The notes under the pieces are model-generated. The model saw nothing but the letters and a program-made list of their open reading frames with translations, searched no databases and had not been told where the DNA came from. DNA of 64,000 nucleotides from Rhodococcus sp. KRD197 (GTDB taxonomy: Bacteria > Actinomycetota > Actinomycetes > Mycobacteriales > Mycobacteriaceae), in NCBI RefSeq assembly GCF_017168235.1, contig NZ_JABFAO010000004.1:62001-126000 (forward strand), given 5' to 3'. Numbering within the stretch: position 1 is the first letter of the stretch; the number at the start of each line of letters is the position of its first letter. Of this stretch, positions 8,182-16,098 are shown in pieces. Position numbers and translations under genes: made by a program.

Positions 8182-8203
8182 AGAGGCGAGGATACTGGGA
8201 CCC

Positions 8204-8776
8204 ATGACACGTGCACTTCTGGTAGTCGATGTACAGAACGATTTCACCGAGGGCGGCGCGCTCGGGATAGAGGGCGGCGGCGAGATCGCGCGCAAGGTCA
8301 GCGTGCTGCTGGCAAAGGAAGGCGACGAGTACGACCTCGTTGTTTCTTCACGTGACTGGCACGACGGTGACAACGACAACGGTGGCCACTTCGCCGTCGA
8401 CGCGGCGCCCGACTTCAACACCACATGGCCGGTGCATTGCGTCGCCGGCACGAAGGGCGCCGAGTATCACCCGGACTACGTCACCGGCGCGGTCGACGTG
8501 CACGTCTACAAGGGGCAGGGCAAGCCCTCGTACTCGGCGTTTCAGGGCATCACCGACGAGGGGATCACTTTGCCGGAGGTGCTCCGTCGCAACGAGGTGA
8601 CCGATATCGACCTCGTCGGGCTCGCGACGGACTTCTGCGTCAAGGCCTCGGGTCTCGACGCGTTGTCTCTGGGCCTGAACGTGCGGATCCTCACCGCCAT
8701 GGTCGCGGGGGTGGCGGCTGAGTCCTCGGACGCGTCGCTGAGCGAGTTGCGGGCGGCCGGAGCCACGCTGATCTAG
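8204..8776 (+). CDS. pncA: Nicotinamidase/pyrazinamidase
   Basis: The 190-aa isochorismatase-fold enzyme converts nicotinamide to nicotinic acid in NAD salvage. The catalytic triad matches PncA: D9 (LLVVDVQNDF), K103 (VYKGQ) and C145 (ATDFCVK). Metal ligands D51, H53, H62 and H78 correspond to the PncA metal site. There is no clear Shine-Dalgarno and the start lies 22 bp from the divergent MOSC start, so leaderless translation is possible. Its TAG stop is shared with the converging gene on the other strand (CTAG at 8773-8776). Confidence 0.93.
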   Translation: MTRALLVVDVQNDFTEGGALGIEGGGEIARKVSVLLAKEGDEYDLVVSSRDWHDGDNDNGGHFAVDAAPDFNTTWPVHCVAGTKGAEYHPDYVTGAVDVHVYKGQGKPSYSAFQGITDEGITLPEVLRRNEVTDIDLVGLATDFCVKASGLDALSLGLNVRILTAMVAGVAAESSDASLSELRAAGATLI

Positions 8777-9372
8777 GCGTCGATCGTCGTGGTGATCGAG
8801 GTGACCGAGGGTGCGGTGGGGGTGCTGCCGAATCCGAATGTCACCGGGGGAGTGACGGGTGTCAGTTTCCCGAGTTCCTCGCCGCGCCAAGATGTTTCGG
8901 CGGCGGTGATGCGGTGCTGGTGCCGGGCGCCGTAGTACTTGCGACGGCCGTTGCCCGCGCTGCCTCGGGTGCGGACGCCGCGCAGGACCACTCGGGCGAT
9001 GGGGTCGGAGATGGTGCAGAACCAGGGCGCCGTCGAGATCGCCGAGGGCAGAAGGTGCAGGAGTCTGCCGAGGGCGGTCGGCCCGCCGAGTGTCAGGCGC
9101 ACACGGAGATCGTCCGCGCTCAGGTCCACGTGGTTGCCGAGCCGGGTGAATTCGACCGGCGTCAGGTATGTCTCGTCGAACGTGTACGTGGCGGTGACGA
9201 ATTCGCGGACCGCTTCGGTCGGCGCCAGTAGCAACCGGTGGCCGTCGGCGAATTGAACCATGACATCGGTGAACTCGCCCAGAGGTGAGTCGTTCCAGTG
9301 CCCGATGACCACACGGACGCCCGCCTCGGTGCCTATCCCGAATATCTCGCCGTGGAACCGTGACCTTTCCAT
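8773..9372 (-). CDS. Conserved actinobacterial protein of unknown function
   Basis: This 199-aa soluble protein has no motif I recognise. It starts 'MERSRFHGEIFGIGTEAGVRVVIG', has a beta-rich N-terminal half and a basic stretch 'RRKYYGARHQHRI' in the second half, and ends with a Thr/Val-rich tail. The ATG at 9372 was taken in preference to one eight codons upstream because it fits the conserved-looking start and leaves room for a promoter shared with the divergent zwf. It ends by sharing CTAG with pncA. Confidence 0.6.
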   Translation of the reverse strand: MERSRFHGEIFGIGTEAGVRVVIGHWNDSPLGEFTDVMVQFADGHRLLLAPTEAVREFVTATYTFDETYLTPVEFTRLGNHVDLSADDLRVRLTLGGPTALGRLLHLLPSAISTAPWFCTISDPIARVVLRGVRTRGSAGNGRRKYYGARHQHRITAAETSWRGEELGKLTPVTPPVTFGFGSTPTAPSVTSITTTIDA

Positions 9373-9422
9373 CACTCCGACTGTAGCCACGGGCAACGGC
9401 GGGGCGGTGCATGATGGATTTC

Positions 9423-10817
9423 ATGGCGACTCTGCAACCCACGATCTTCGTTCTGTTCGGCGCTACCGGTGACCTCGCGAAGCGGATGGTTCTGCCGTCG
9501 TTCTATCAACTCTTCGTCGAAGGACTACTGCCGGAGAAGTGGCTGCTGATCGGCAACGGCCGACACCAGACCTCAGACGACGAGTTTCGTGATCACGTGC
9601 ACTCGTCGATCGAGGATTTCGGTTCCGATCTCGGTGACGAAAAGTGGGACGGGTTCGCAGAGCGACTCCGGTTCGCCGGAAACGGCTTCACTCCCGAGGA
9701 CGCGGGTGATCTCCCCAGTGTGGTCGAGGCGGGTCGCAAGGAGATCGGCGACGCCCAGCTCGTGCACTATCTCGCGCTTCCGCCGAACACCTTCGTCGAA
9801 TACACCACGGCTCTCGGTGCGCACGGGCTCGCCGACGGTGCCCGGGTGGTGTACGAGAAGCCGTTCGGCACGTCGCAGAAGGCGTTCGAGCAGCTCGACA
9901 GGGTGGTGCACGACGTGCTCGACGAGAAGCAGGTCTATCGCATCGACCACTTCCTCGGAAAGGAAGCGACACAGAACCTGCATGTGCTGCGTTTCGCGAA
10001 CGGAATGATCAGCGGCATCTGGAACGCCGAGCACATCGAGCAGGTGCAGATCGACGTGCCCGAGACCCTCGACATCGACGACCGAGCCGAGTTCTACGAC
10101 GCAACCGGTGCCGTGCTGGACATGCTCGTCACTCACCTTTTTCAGGTGGCCGCGGAGATAGCGATGGAAACGCCTGCCTCGCTGGGTGCCGATGATCTGC
10201 AGTCGGCGCGCGAAACGGTCATCGGGTGCTTCCGCCCCATCGATACTGCTGAAGTGGTTCTGGGCCAGTACGACGGCTACCGTGACGTGGACGGGGTGGC
10301 AGCCGACTCGGCCGTCGATACCTTCGTCGCGGCCAAGCTGTGGGTCGACACCGACCGGTGGCGCGGAGTCCCTTTTCTGCTGCGCACCGGCAAGATGTTG
10401 GGCGTGGGCGCACAGCGCGTCTCGCTCGTGTTCCGCAAGCCGACGAGCAGCCCGCTCACCGATCTCCCGCACGACGGAACGGTGCTCTCGTTCGATCTGT
10501 CCGGGAACGGCGAGATCGACGTCGCGATGACGGTGAAGGAGCCTGGCCCGGCTTTCGACCTGTCGGTCGGTCACCTGTCCCTACCGCTGCGGTCCGTGCC
10601 CGACGCCGAGCCCCTGTCGCCGTATTCGAGACTGATTCTCGACGTGTTGAGCGGGGACCGTTCGCTTTTCACCAGGCCGGACGGGCTCGCGCGGGTGTGG
10701 GAGGTTGCCGCGCCGTTGCTGAACGACCCACCGGAGGTCCAGTCATACGAACCGGGATCGATGGGACCGCAGGGGGCCGACAAGCTCGCTGCCCCCTGCG
10801 GATGGTTGGTGCGCTGA
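9423..10817 (+). CDS. zwf: Glucose-6-phosphate 1-dehydrogenase
   Basis: The 464-aa protein oxidises glucose-6-phosphate to 6-phosphogluconolactone with NAD(P)+. It has the N-terminal Rossmann motif 'GATGDLAKR', the substrate-binding signature 'RIDHFLGKE' (usually RIDHYLGKE), and the 'YEKPFG' block. Length fits the short actinobacterial zwf type. It is not clustered with opcA, tal or tkt, so it may be a second, non-operonic isozyme. Another ATG lies 12 nt upstream (9411) and cannot be excluded as the start. It converges on the PspC gene. Confidence 0.9.
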   Translation: MATLQPTIFVLFGATGDLAKRMVLPSFYQLFVEGLLPEKWLLIGNGRHQTSDDEFRDHVHSSIEDFGSDLGDEKWDGFAERLRFAGNGFTPEDAGDLPSVVEAGRKEIGDAQLVHYLALPPNTFVEYTTALGAHGLADGARVVYEKPFGTSQKAFEQLDRVVHDVLDEKQVYRIDHFLGKEATQNLHVLRFANGMISGIWNAEHIEQVQIDVPETLDIDDRAEFYDATGAVLDMLVTHLFQVAAEIAMETPASLGADDLQSARETVIGCFRPIDTAEVVLGQYDGYRDVDGVAADSAVDTFVAAKLWVDTDRWRGVPFLLRTGKMLGVGAQRVSLVFRKPTSSPLTDLPHDGTVLSFDLSGNGEIDVAMTVKEPGPAFDLSVGHLSLPLRSVPDAEPLSPYSRLILDVLSGDRSLFTRPDGLARVWEVAAPLLNDPPEVQSYEPGSMGPQGADKLAAPCGWLVR

Positions 10818-10831
10818 CCCGTGCACGGGTA

Positions 10832-11035
10832 TCACCCACGCAGGGGCATCAGCATCCATGCTGCGAGGTAGACGAGGGCTACGGTTCCGAACGAGATGAC
10901 GGCGCCGATCACGGTGAGAACGCGGACGAGGTTGACGTCGATGTCGAAGTAGTCTGCGACGCCACCGCATACACCGGCGACGATCTTCTCGGTATCGGAA
11001 CGAACGAATTCTTTGGGCGAGTCTGTGAATGTCAT
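10832..11035 (-). CDS. PspC-domain membrane protein
   Basis: A 67-aa protein: a PspC domain with 'KIVAGVCGGVADYFDIDVNLVR' (motif given in part: KIVAGVCGG, DYFDID) followed by one long transmembrane segment and 'AAWMLMPL'. PspC proteins are small envelope-stress or membrane sensors. The ATG at 11035 gives the expected N-terminus. The open frame continues upstream for another 148 codons, but that extension runs antisense to the small gene at 11246 and has no PspC-like sequence. Confidence 0.85.
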   Translation of the reverse strand: MTFTDSPKEFVRSDTEKIVAGVCGGVADYFDIDVNLVRVLTVIGAVISFGTVALVYLAAWMLMPLRG

Positions 11036-11245
11036 GGAAGAGAGTGTGCTGGTCCGACACGGGTCGGCACATCGGGACAAACCCTGGTTTCTACCCTGAT
11101 ACGAAAAGTTGCGGCTGGCAGGAAAATCCGGCGGTAACAGTCGTATGGACTTTTTTGGTTGAATCGTGGATTGCCATGTCGCCGTGCCGATAGCGTTCGG
11201 CCTGACAAATCGGCGTGACAACTGTAGTTGGAAGGGACACCCCCC

Positions 11246-11395
11246 ATGTTTCTCGATCTCATTGGCGACATCATCACTGGAGACCTCCTCGGCGGCCTCT
11301 TCGACGGCCTCCTGGACAGCGTCTTGGACAGCGTCCTCGACGGTCTGCTCGACTCGCTGTCCGCTGACAGCACCGGAAGCTTCGGCTCCAGCTAG
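11246..11395 (+). CDS. 49-aa acidic amphipathic peptide, PorA/PorH-like candidate (peptide 1)
   Basis: The gene encodes 49 residues with no signal peptide. Acidic residues are spaced exactly four apart over residues 20-36 (D20, D24, D28, D32, D36), interleaved with Leu/Val/Phe pairs, so the helix would have a charged stripe and a hydrophobic face. The C-terminus is Ser/Gly-rich (residues 39-49). A GGAAGGG precedes the ATG and a strong terminator follows 10 bp after the stop, as for an independently and highly expressed gene. Size, leaderless secretion type, helix pattern and proximity to ppk2 match Corynebacterium PorA/PorH, which are O-mycoloylated cell-wall channel peptides. The function is inferred, not shown. 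Confidence 0.6.
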   Translation: MFLDLIGDIITGDLLGGLFDGLLDSVLDSVLDGLLDSLSADSTGSFGSS

Positions 11396-11405
11396 AGCAC
11401 GCACT

Positions 11406-11453
11406 CGAAGGCCCTCCCCAGCTCGGTTCACACCGTGCCGAGGAGGGCCTTCG
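11406..11453 (+). terminator. Strong hairpin terminator after peptide 1
   Basis: Perfect 12-bp stem: CGAAGGCCCTCC at 11406-11417 pairs with GGAGGGCCTTCG at 11442-11453 across a 24-nt loop. It lies 10 nt after the peptide stop codon. There is only a weak T-run, so it may work partly as an RNA-stabilising structure. Confidence 0.7.
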
Positions 11454-11523
11454 GCTGTGTCGGGGCATCCAGCGTTCACCGGATCGTCACCAACTGGTTC
11501 CCCCTCGGCGCTAACTTCGGTTC

Positions 11524-12426
11524 ATGACGCACGAATCTGTTTTCCTGGGTACCTCTGTCGACCTCACGGACACGGCAGGCTTCGTCGTCGACGACAGTGA
11601 CGACGATGATCCCATCCTGCTCAGGTCGTCGGATGGCCACATCGTCGATACCTGGCGCGAGGGCTATCCCTACCAGGAGCGGATGTCGCGCGAAGAGTAC
11701 GAAATGCAGAAGCGCCTACTGCAGATCGAACTCCTCAAGCTCCAGATGTGGACCAAGGAAACCGGTCGCCGTCACGTGGTCGTCTTCGAGGGCCGTGACG
11801 CTGCGGGCAAGGGTGGCACGATCAAGAGATTCACCGAGCACATGAATCCGCGAGGCGCACGCGTGGTCGCACTGGAGAAGCCGTCGGAGCGGGAATCGAC
11901 TGAATGGTATTTTCAGCGTTATATCCAGCACCTGCCTGCCGCGGGTGAAATAGTGCTATTCGACCGCTCCTGGTACAACCGGGCTGGAGTGGAGCGGGTG
12001 ATGGGGTTCTGCACCGACGAGCAGCACGCGCATTTCGTTCGACAGGCGCCCCTGTTCGAACAAATGCTCGTCGACGACGGAATCAGCCTCACCAAATTCT
12101 GGTTCTCGGTCTCGCAACTCGAGCAGAGAACCCGCTTTGCGATCCGTCAGGTCGATCCGGTGCGGCAGTGGAAATTGTCGCCGATGGATCTGGCGTCCCT
12201 CGACAAGTGGGACGCCTACACCGCCGCCAAAGAAGAGAACTTTCGGGCCACCGATACCGACATAGCGCCGTGGACGATCGTCAAGAGCAACGACAAGAAG
12301 CGCGCCCGCATCAACGCGATGCGCTTCGTTCTCAACAAATTCGATTACACCAACAAGGACCCCGAAATTGTGGGAGAAACCGACCCGTTGCTCGTGGGAC
12401 GGGCAATTGACGTGATCGGCGAGTAA
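11524..12426 (+). CDS. ppk2: Polyphosphate kinase 2 (PPK2 family)
   Basis: The 300-aa protein is a typical PPK2: Walker A 'EGRDAAGKGG' (about residue 83), Walker B/lid region 'LFDRSWYNRAGVERVMGF', and the family block 'MDLASLDKWDAYTAAKE'. PPK2 enzymes transfer phosphate between polyphosphate and nucleotides. The N-terminal 40 residues are acidic (DDSDDDD), as in some actinobacterial members. It lies between peptide 1 and peptide 2, all on the same strand. In Corynebacterium porA/porH lie between groEL2 and a ppk2 gene, so this linkage matters for interpreting the peptides. Confidence 0.93.
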   Translation: MTHESVFLGTSVDLTDTAGFVVDDSDDDDPILLRSSDGHIVDTWREGYPYQERMSREEYEMQKRLLQIELLKLQMWTKETGRRHVVVFEGRDAAGKGGTIKRFTEHMNPRGARVVALEKPSERESTEWYFQRYIQHLPAAGEIVLFDRSWYNRAGVERVMGFCTDEQHAHFVRQAPLFEQMLVDDGISLTKFWFSVSQLEQRTRFAIRQVDPVRQWKLSPMDLASLDKWDAYTAAKEENFRATDTDIAPWTIVKSNDKKRARINAMRFVLNKFDYTNKDPEIVGETDPLLVGRAIDVIGE

Positions 12427-12587
12427 TTCGTCCTTATTGTCCGGCGATTGAACTGGTATACGAAGTTTTTCCCACATAATGTTTAACCAGATATTCAACG
12501 GGCCGCACGTCATCTCGGTGACTCATGGGGTATGAACGAACGTGGGCCGTGTTCCGATCGGCTCACTTCCACAACCGAGGAGATTTC

Positions 12588-12701
12588 ATGGGTTCTGCAG
12601 CCGAGTTTTTCAGTGACATCGTTTCCGGCGTCCTAGACGGTCTCGTCGACGCGATCGTCGACCAGATCGTCGGTGCATTCACTTCCGGCAGCGCTTCCTG
12701 A
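12588..12701 (+). CDS. 37-aa acidic amphipathic peptide, PorA/PorH-like candidate (peptide 2)
   Basis: The gene encodes 37 residues without a signal peptide. It has Asp at 10, 17, 21 and 25 separated by hydrophobic pairs, and a Ser/Gly/Thr-rich tail (residues 32-37). It is related to peptide 1: 'SDIVSGVLDGLVD' parallels 'GDIITGDLLGGLFD'. An AGGAG lies 6 nt before the ATG, and a bulged hairpin with a T-rich tail follows 5 nt after the stop. The upstream 160 bp is AT-rich compared with the surroundings, as expected for a strong promoter. Short but well-punctuated; I regard it as a real gene. Confidence 0.6.
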   Translation: MGSAAEFFSDIVSGVLDGLVDAIVDQIVGAFTSGSAS

Positions 12702-12706
12702 TCCGA

Positions 12707-12750
12707 CGATTCACCCGCGGCGTCGGGGGCCGCGGTGAATCGCTTGTTTT
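12707..12750 (+). terminator. Rho-independent terminator after peptide 2
   Basis: CGATTCACCCGCGG (12707-12720) pairs with CCGCGGTGAATCG (12730-12742) with a single bulged C; the stem is followed by CTTGTTTT. It begins 5 nt after the peptide 2 stop. Confidence 0.8.
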
Positions 12751-12850
12751 CTGAGGCACAAAGCAAGTTTCTTGTTTATTTGTTGGATATGAGCATTCGG
12801 TCTTTTATTGCGCTAACTATAGCCAGGGCGTAATTCGGTTTGATATCAAT

Positions 12851-12890
12851 GAAATGGCAGTGATTGATCCGCTCTTTTCACTGCCATTTC
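12851..12890 (+). promoter_or_regulatory. Perfect 13-bp hairpin in the leader of peptide 3
   Basis: GAAATGGCAGTGA (12851-12863) and its exact reverse complement (12878-12890) are separated by 14 nt. The structure lies 26 nt upstream of the AAGGAG of peptide 3, in an AT-rich leader (one 60-bp line just upstream counts at about 43% GC). It could be a regulator-binding site, an attenuator or a 5'-UTR stabilising stem. No gene end lies close enough for it to be a normal terminator. Confidence 0.55.
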
Positions 12891-12929
12891 CAGTGGCAAT
12901 CGACCGCAATCTCACAAGGAGTTACGCCC

Positions 12930-13016
12930 ATGTTTTCTTCCAGTGAACTCGACACCAATATTCTCGCTCTCCTCGCGATGCTCTTTTCGGGAAGCGCGGA
13001 CGCCCCGGAGGTATAA
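12930..13016 (+). CDS. 28-aa hydrophobic peptide (peptide 3)
   Basis: The gene encodes 28 residues: a Ser-rich, acidic start (S3-S5, E6, D8), a hydrophobic core 'NILALLAMLF' and an acidic tail. A perfect AAGGAG lies 8 nt before the ATG and a very stable terminator follows. It resembles peptides 1 and 2 in size, punctuation and lack of signal peptide, but not in sequence. If 1 and 2 are PorH-type subunits, this could be a PorA-type partner; that is speculation based on context. Confidence 0.5.
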   Translation: MFSSSELDTNILALLAMLFSGSADAPEV

Positions 13017-13031
13017 ATACCCCGTTGTCGA

Positions 13032-13068
13032 CACCGGCCGCAGCCGAACTTTTCGGTTGCGGCCGGTG
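13032..13068 (+). terminator. Strong hairpin terminator after peptide 3
   Basis: A 17-bp stem (one G-U pair) from 13032-13048 and 13052-13068 with a three-nucleotide loop, starting 15 nt after the peptide 3 stop. No T-run follows. Confidence 0.65.
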
Positions 13069-13133
13069 CCGTCCGGGGACGCGGCGGTGGGCCTGGCGCC
13101 CGGCGCCGCAGCGAACGTCCTAGTCTTTGCCTG

Positions 13134-13970
13134 GTGCAGACCGTTCCCATTCAGATGCCCGACGGGACCACCGTTCCGGTCTCGCTCTTCGAATCGGCGG
13201 AGCCGAGGTCGGACATTCCGGTGATCGTCGTGTTCCCCGGGCTTGGCATCCCCGCCGGTTACTATCAGTTGTTGGCGAAATCACTCAATGAGCGCGGCTT
13301 CCACATCGCGATTGCCGAACTTCGCGGCCAGGGCGACAGCAGGCCCCGCCCCAGCAGTTCCAGCGCTTACGGCTACCAGGAACTGGTCTCGGTCGATTTT
13401 CCTGCAGTCTTCGAGGTGGTTCGCGAGAATTTTCCCGACGCGACGCCGTACGCACTGGGGCACAGCATGGGCGGCCAGCTGGCCTCGCTCTATGCTTCGC
13501 GGATTCGTGGACGCCTGGGCGGACTGATCCTGGTGGCGTCCGGTTCGCCGTACCATCGTGGTTTCGGTGTCGCACGTGGCGCATCCCTGTTCGTCGGTGC
13601 GGCTGCGATGTCGTTGACCAGCAGCATCGCAGGATTCTGGCCCGGCGATCGCATCGATATCGGCGGTTTCGGACGGCAATCCAAGGTTCTTATCGACGAC
13701 TGGTCCCGGTTCGCTCGCTCGGGCAAGATCGAGCCGGTCGGTGCAGACATGGACTACGAGGAGCGCATCGCCCGACTGACGCTACCGATACTGGCCATCA
13801 CCCTCGCCGGCGACGATCTCGCGCCGAAGGCATCGATGCAGAATCTGCTGAAGAAGTTTCCCCGCGCCGACATCACCACCCGACACCTCGACGAGCCCCG
13901 AGGCCACAACGACTGGGTGCGGATGCCGAAAGCGGTCGTCGACGAGATCGAGACCTGGTTCAAACGCTAG
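13134..13970 (+). CDS. Alpha/beta hydrolase (lysophospholipase-like)
   Basis: This 278-aa protein has the alpha/beta hydrolase order: oxyanion region 'VVFPGLGIPAGYY', 'ELRGQGDS', nucleophile elbow 'LGHSMGG' (Ser about residue 107), an acid near 'AGDDLAP' and a His in 'RGHNDW'. A serine esterase or lipase of the monoacylglycerol-lipase type is likely; the substrate is unknown. The GTG start lies 66 bp after the terminator of peptide 3, so it is transcribed separately. Its stop shares CTAG with the converging peptidase. Confidence 0.8.
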   Translation: MQTVPIQMPDGTTVPVSLFESAEPRSDIPVIVVFPGLGIPAGYYQLLAKSLNERGFHIAIAELRGQGDSRPRPSSSSAYGYQELVSVDFPAVFEVVRENFPDATPYALGHSMGGQLASLYASRIRGRLGGLILVASGSPYHRGFGVARGASLFVGAAAMSLTSSIAGFWPGDRIDIGGFGRQSKVLIDDWSRFARSGKIEPVGADMDYEERIARLTLPILAITLAGDDLAPKASMQNLLKKFPRADITTRHLDEPRGHNDWVRMPKAVVDEIETWFKR

Positions 13971-15994
13971 CCGAGCTTCTGCCGAAGAAACTGGAAGGCC
14001 AGCGCTGACTTGAAGGCCAGCTGCGCATTGTCGGCCGCCCCGCCGTGCCCTCCCTCGATGTTCTCGAAGTAGCGGACGTCCTGACCGACTTCCTCGAGCC
14101 GCGCCGCCATCTTGCGTGCGTGCCCGGGATGGACTCGATCGTCCCGAGTGGAGGTCGTGATCAGGATCGGCGGATACCTCCGCTCCTCAGGGCCCACGAT
14201 GTTCTGGTACGGCGAGTACTTCGCGATGAACTCCCATTCGTTCGGGTCGTCGGGGTCGCCGTACTCCGCCACCCACGAAGCTCCAGCCAGCAGCAGGTGA
14301 TAGCGCCTCATGTCCAGCAACGGCACCTGGCAGACGAGCGCACCGAACAGTTCGGGGTACTTGGTGGCCATGATTCCCATGAGCAGGCCGCCGTTGCTGC
14401 CACCCTGAGCGCCCAACTGCTCGGCGGTGGTGATCCCGCGAGCGACGAGGTCACGAGCCACAGCCGCGAAATCCTCGTGCACCCTGTGCCGTCCGGCTCG
14501 GAGTACCTGTGTGTGCCACTCCGGCCCGTATTCTCCGCCGCCGCGGATGTTCGCGACGACGTAGGTTCCGCCGCGCTCGAGCCACGCGAGCCCGGTCGCC
14601 CCGCTGTACGACGGGGTCAGTGAGATCTCGAAGCCGCCGTAGCCGTACATCAGGGTGGGGCCGGGAGTGGAGTTCTCCTGGCTCACGACGAAGTAGGGGA
14701 TCGCCGTGCCGTCGTCCGACGTAGCGAAATGCTGTGTGACGGTGAGCCCGTCGGTGTCGAAGAATGCGGGGGCCTGCTTGAGTGCCTCGACCTCGCCACC
14801 GACCGTGCCGAACAGGAGGGTCGCCGGAGTCAGGTAGCCGCTCGAGGAGAGGAAGTACTCGTCGCCGTTTTCCTCCGAGTCCGTTCCGACGATTTCGATG
14901 GAGGTGAGTTCGGGCAGGCCGGTGAGGGGCTGGTCGCTCCAGGCATCGGAACTCGGTGTGAGAACTCGGAGTTCGGTCTTGACATCGACGAGTGTGACGA
15001 CGAGTAAGTGGTTCTCGGTCCACGCGAACTGATGTAGCGAGCGGTGTGCGTCGGGCTCGAACAACACCGTGATCTCCCGCTCACCTGCCATGAAACGATC
15101 GAAGTCGGTGGCGAGGAGCGCTCCTGCCGGATAGGTTTTCTCGCCGACGGTCCACTCCGTCATCGTCCGGACGAGCAGCCACTGCCGGTTGACCGATGTG
15201 GTCGCGTCGGTCGGGGTCTCGACCAGGGTGAGTGCGTCACCGTCGAGGAAATACAACTCGGCGTTGTAGAAGTCGGTGGCGCGCTGGACGAAGTCGCGTT
15301 CGAACCCGGGGGTGCGGTCGTGCCACGCGGAGATCGAGATATCGCCGGTCTCCCCCTCGTAGACCACCGCCGCCTCCGACAGTGGGGTGCCGCGCTGCCA
15401 CCGTTTGGCGATACGTGGGTAGCCGGAATCGGTGAGTGACCCTTCGCCGAAATCCGTTCCGATGTAGACGGCGTCCGGGCCTGCGTAACCGATGTCGGTC
15501 TTGGCCTCGGGGACGCGGAAGCCGCCGTCGGCAGGGTCGCGGAAGGTGCGCGTGGTGAGATCGAACTCGCGCACCACGGTGGCGTCGGCGCCGCCGCGGG
15601 AGAGCGTGACCAACGCAGTCTCCTGAGCCGGCCGCAATACCTGAGCGCCGCTCCACACCCAGTTCTCGCCCTCGGCTGCGGCGATCACGTCGAGGTCGAG
15701 GAGTACATCCCACTCCGGCGAGTCCTTGCGGTACTCGTCCATCGTGGTACGGCGCCACAGGCCGCGAACGTGTGAGGCGTCGCGCCAGAAGTTGTAGAGA
15801 TACTCACCGCGCCGACGGGCGTAGGGGATACGCGCGTCGGTGTCGAGTACCTCCCGGATGCGGGATTCGATGTCGTCGAACTCGTCGCCGGCCAGTTCCG
15901 CAGTGGTAGCAGCATTGCGGGTGCGGACCCAGTCGAGGGCACGGTCGTCGGTGACCTCTTCGAGCCACAGGTACGGATCGCCGGTATTACTCAT
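13967..15994 (-). CDS. Prolyl oligopeptidase family serine peptidase (S9A)
   Basis: This 675-aa protein has an N-terminal beta-propeller domain (residues about 1-400) and a C-terminal alpha/beta catalytic domain with '[12 protein letters not shown]', '[10 protein letters not shown]', the nucleophile 'GGSNGG', an acid in 'RDDRVHP' and the His in 'EGGHGG'. Prolyl oligopeptidases cut short peptides after proline and are cytoplasmic; no signal peptide is present. Length agrees with the family. The ATG start is separated from lpd by about 100 bp of divergent promoter region. Confidence 0.93.
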   Translation of the reverse strand: MSNTGDPYLWLEEVTDDRALDWVRTRNAATTAELAGDEFDDIESRIREVLDTDARIPYARRRGEYLYNFWRDASHVRGLWRRTTMDEYRKDSPEWDVLLDLDVIAAAEGENWVWSGAQVLRPAQETALVTLSRGGADATVVREFDLTTRTFRDPADGGFRVPEAKTDIGYAGPDAVYIGTDFGEGSLTDSGYPRIAKRWQRGTPLSEAAVVYEGETGDISISAWHDRTPGFERDFVQRATDFYNAELYFLDGDALTLVETPTDATTSVNRQWLLVRTMTEWTVGEKTYPAGALLATDFDRFMAGEREITVLFEPDAHRSLHQFAWTENHLLVVTLVDVKTELRVLTPSSDAWSDQPLTGLPELTSIEIVGTDSEENGDEYFLSSSGYLTPATLLFGTVGGEVEALKQAPAFFDTDGLTVTQHFATSDDGTAIPYFVVSQENSTPGPTLMYGYGGFEISLTPSYSGATGLAWLERGGTYVVANIRGGGEYGPEWHTQVLRAGRHRVHEDFAAVARDLVARGITTAEQLGAQGGSNGGLLMGIMATKYPELFGALVCQVPLLDMRRYHLLLAGASWVAEYGDPDDPNEWEFIAKYSPYQNIVGPEERRYPPILITTSTRDDRVHPGHARKMAARLEEVGQDVRYFENIEGGHGGAADNAQLAFKSALAFQFLRQKLG

Positions 15995-16098
15995 GCACTA
16001 TTTCTACCCCGGCGGGTGAACCGGATCGCGGAGGCTACCGGCGGGTAAGACGGACCATCGCGAGACAGTGTCCGGGCACGCGACTACCCTGGGTCAAC

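Noticed and set aside
11036-11479. N-terminal extension of the PspC gene to 215 codons
   Set aside because: The extension is antisense to peptide 1 and its terminator and has no domain; the 67-aa form is the complete PspC protein.
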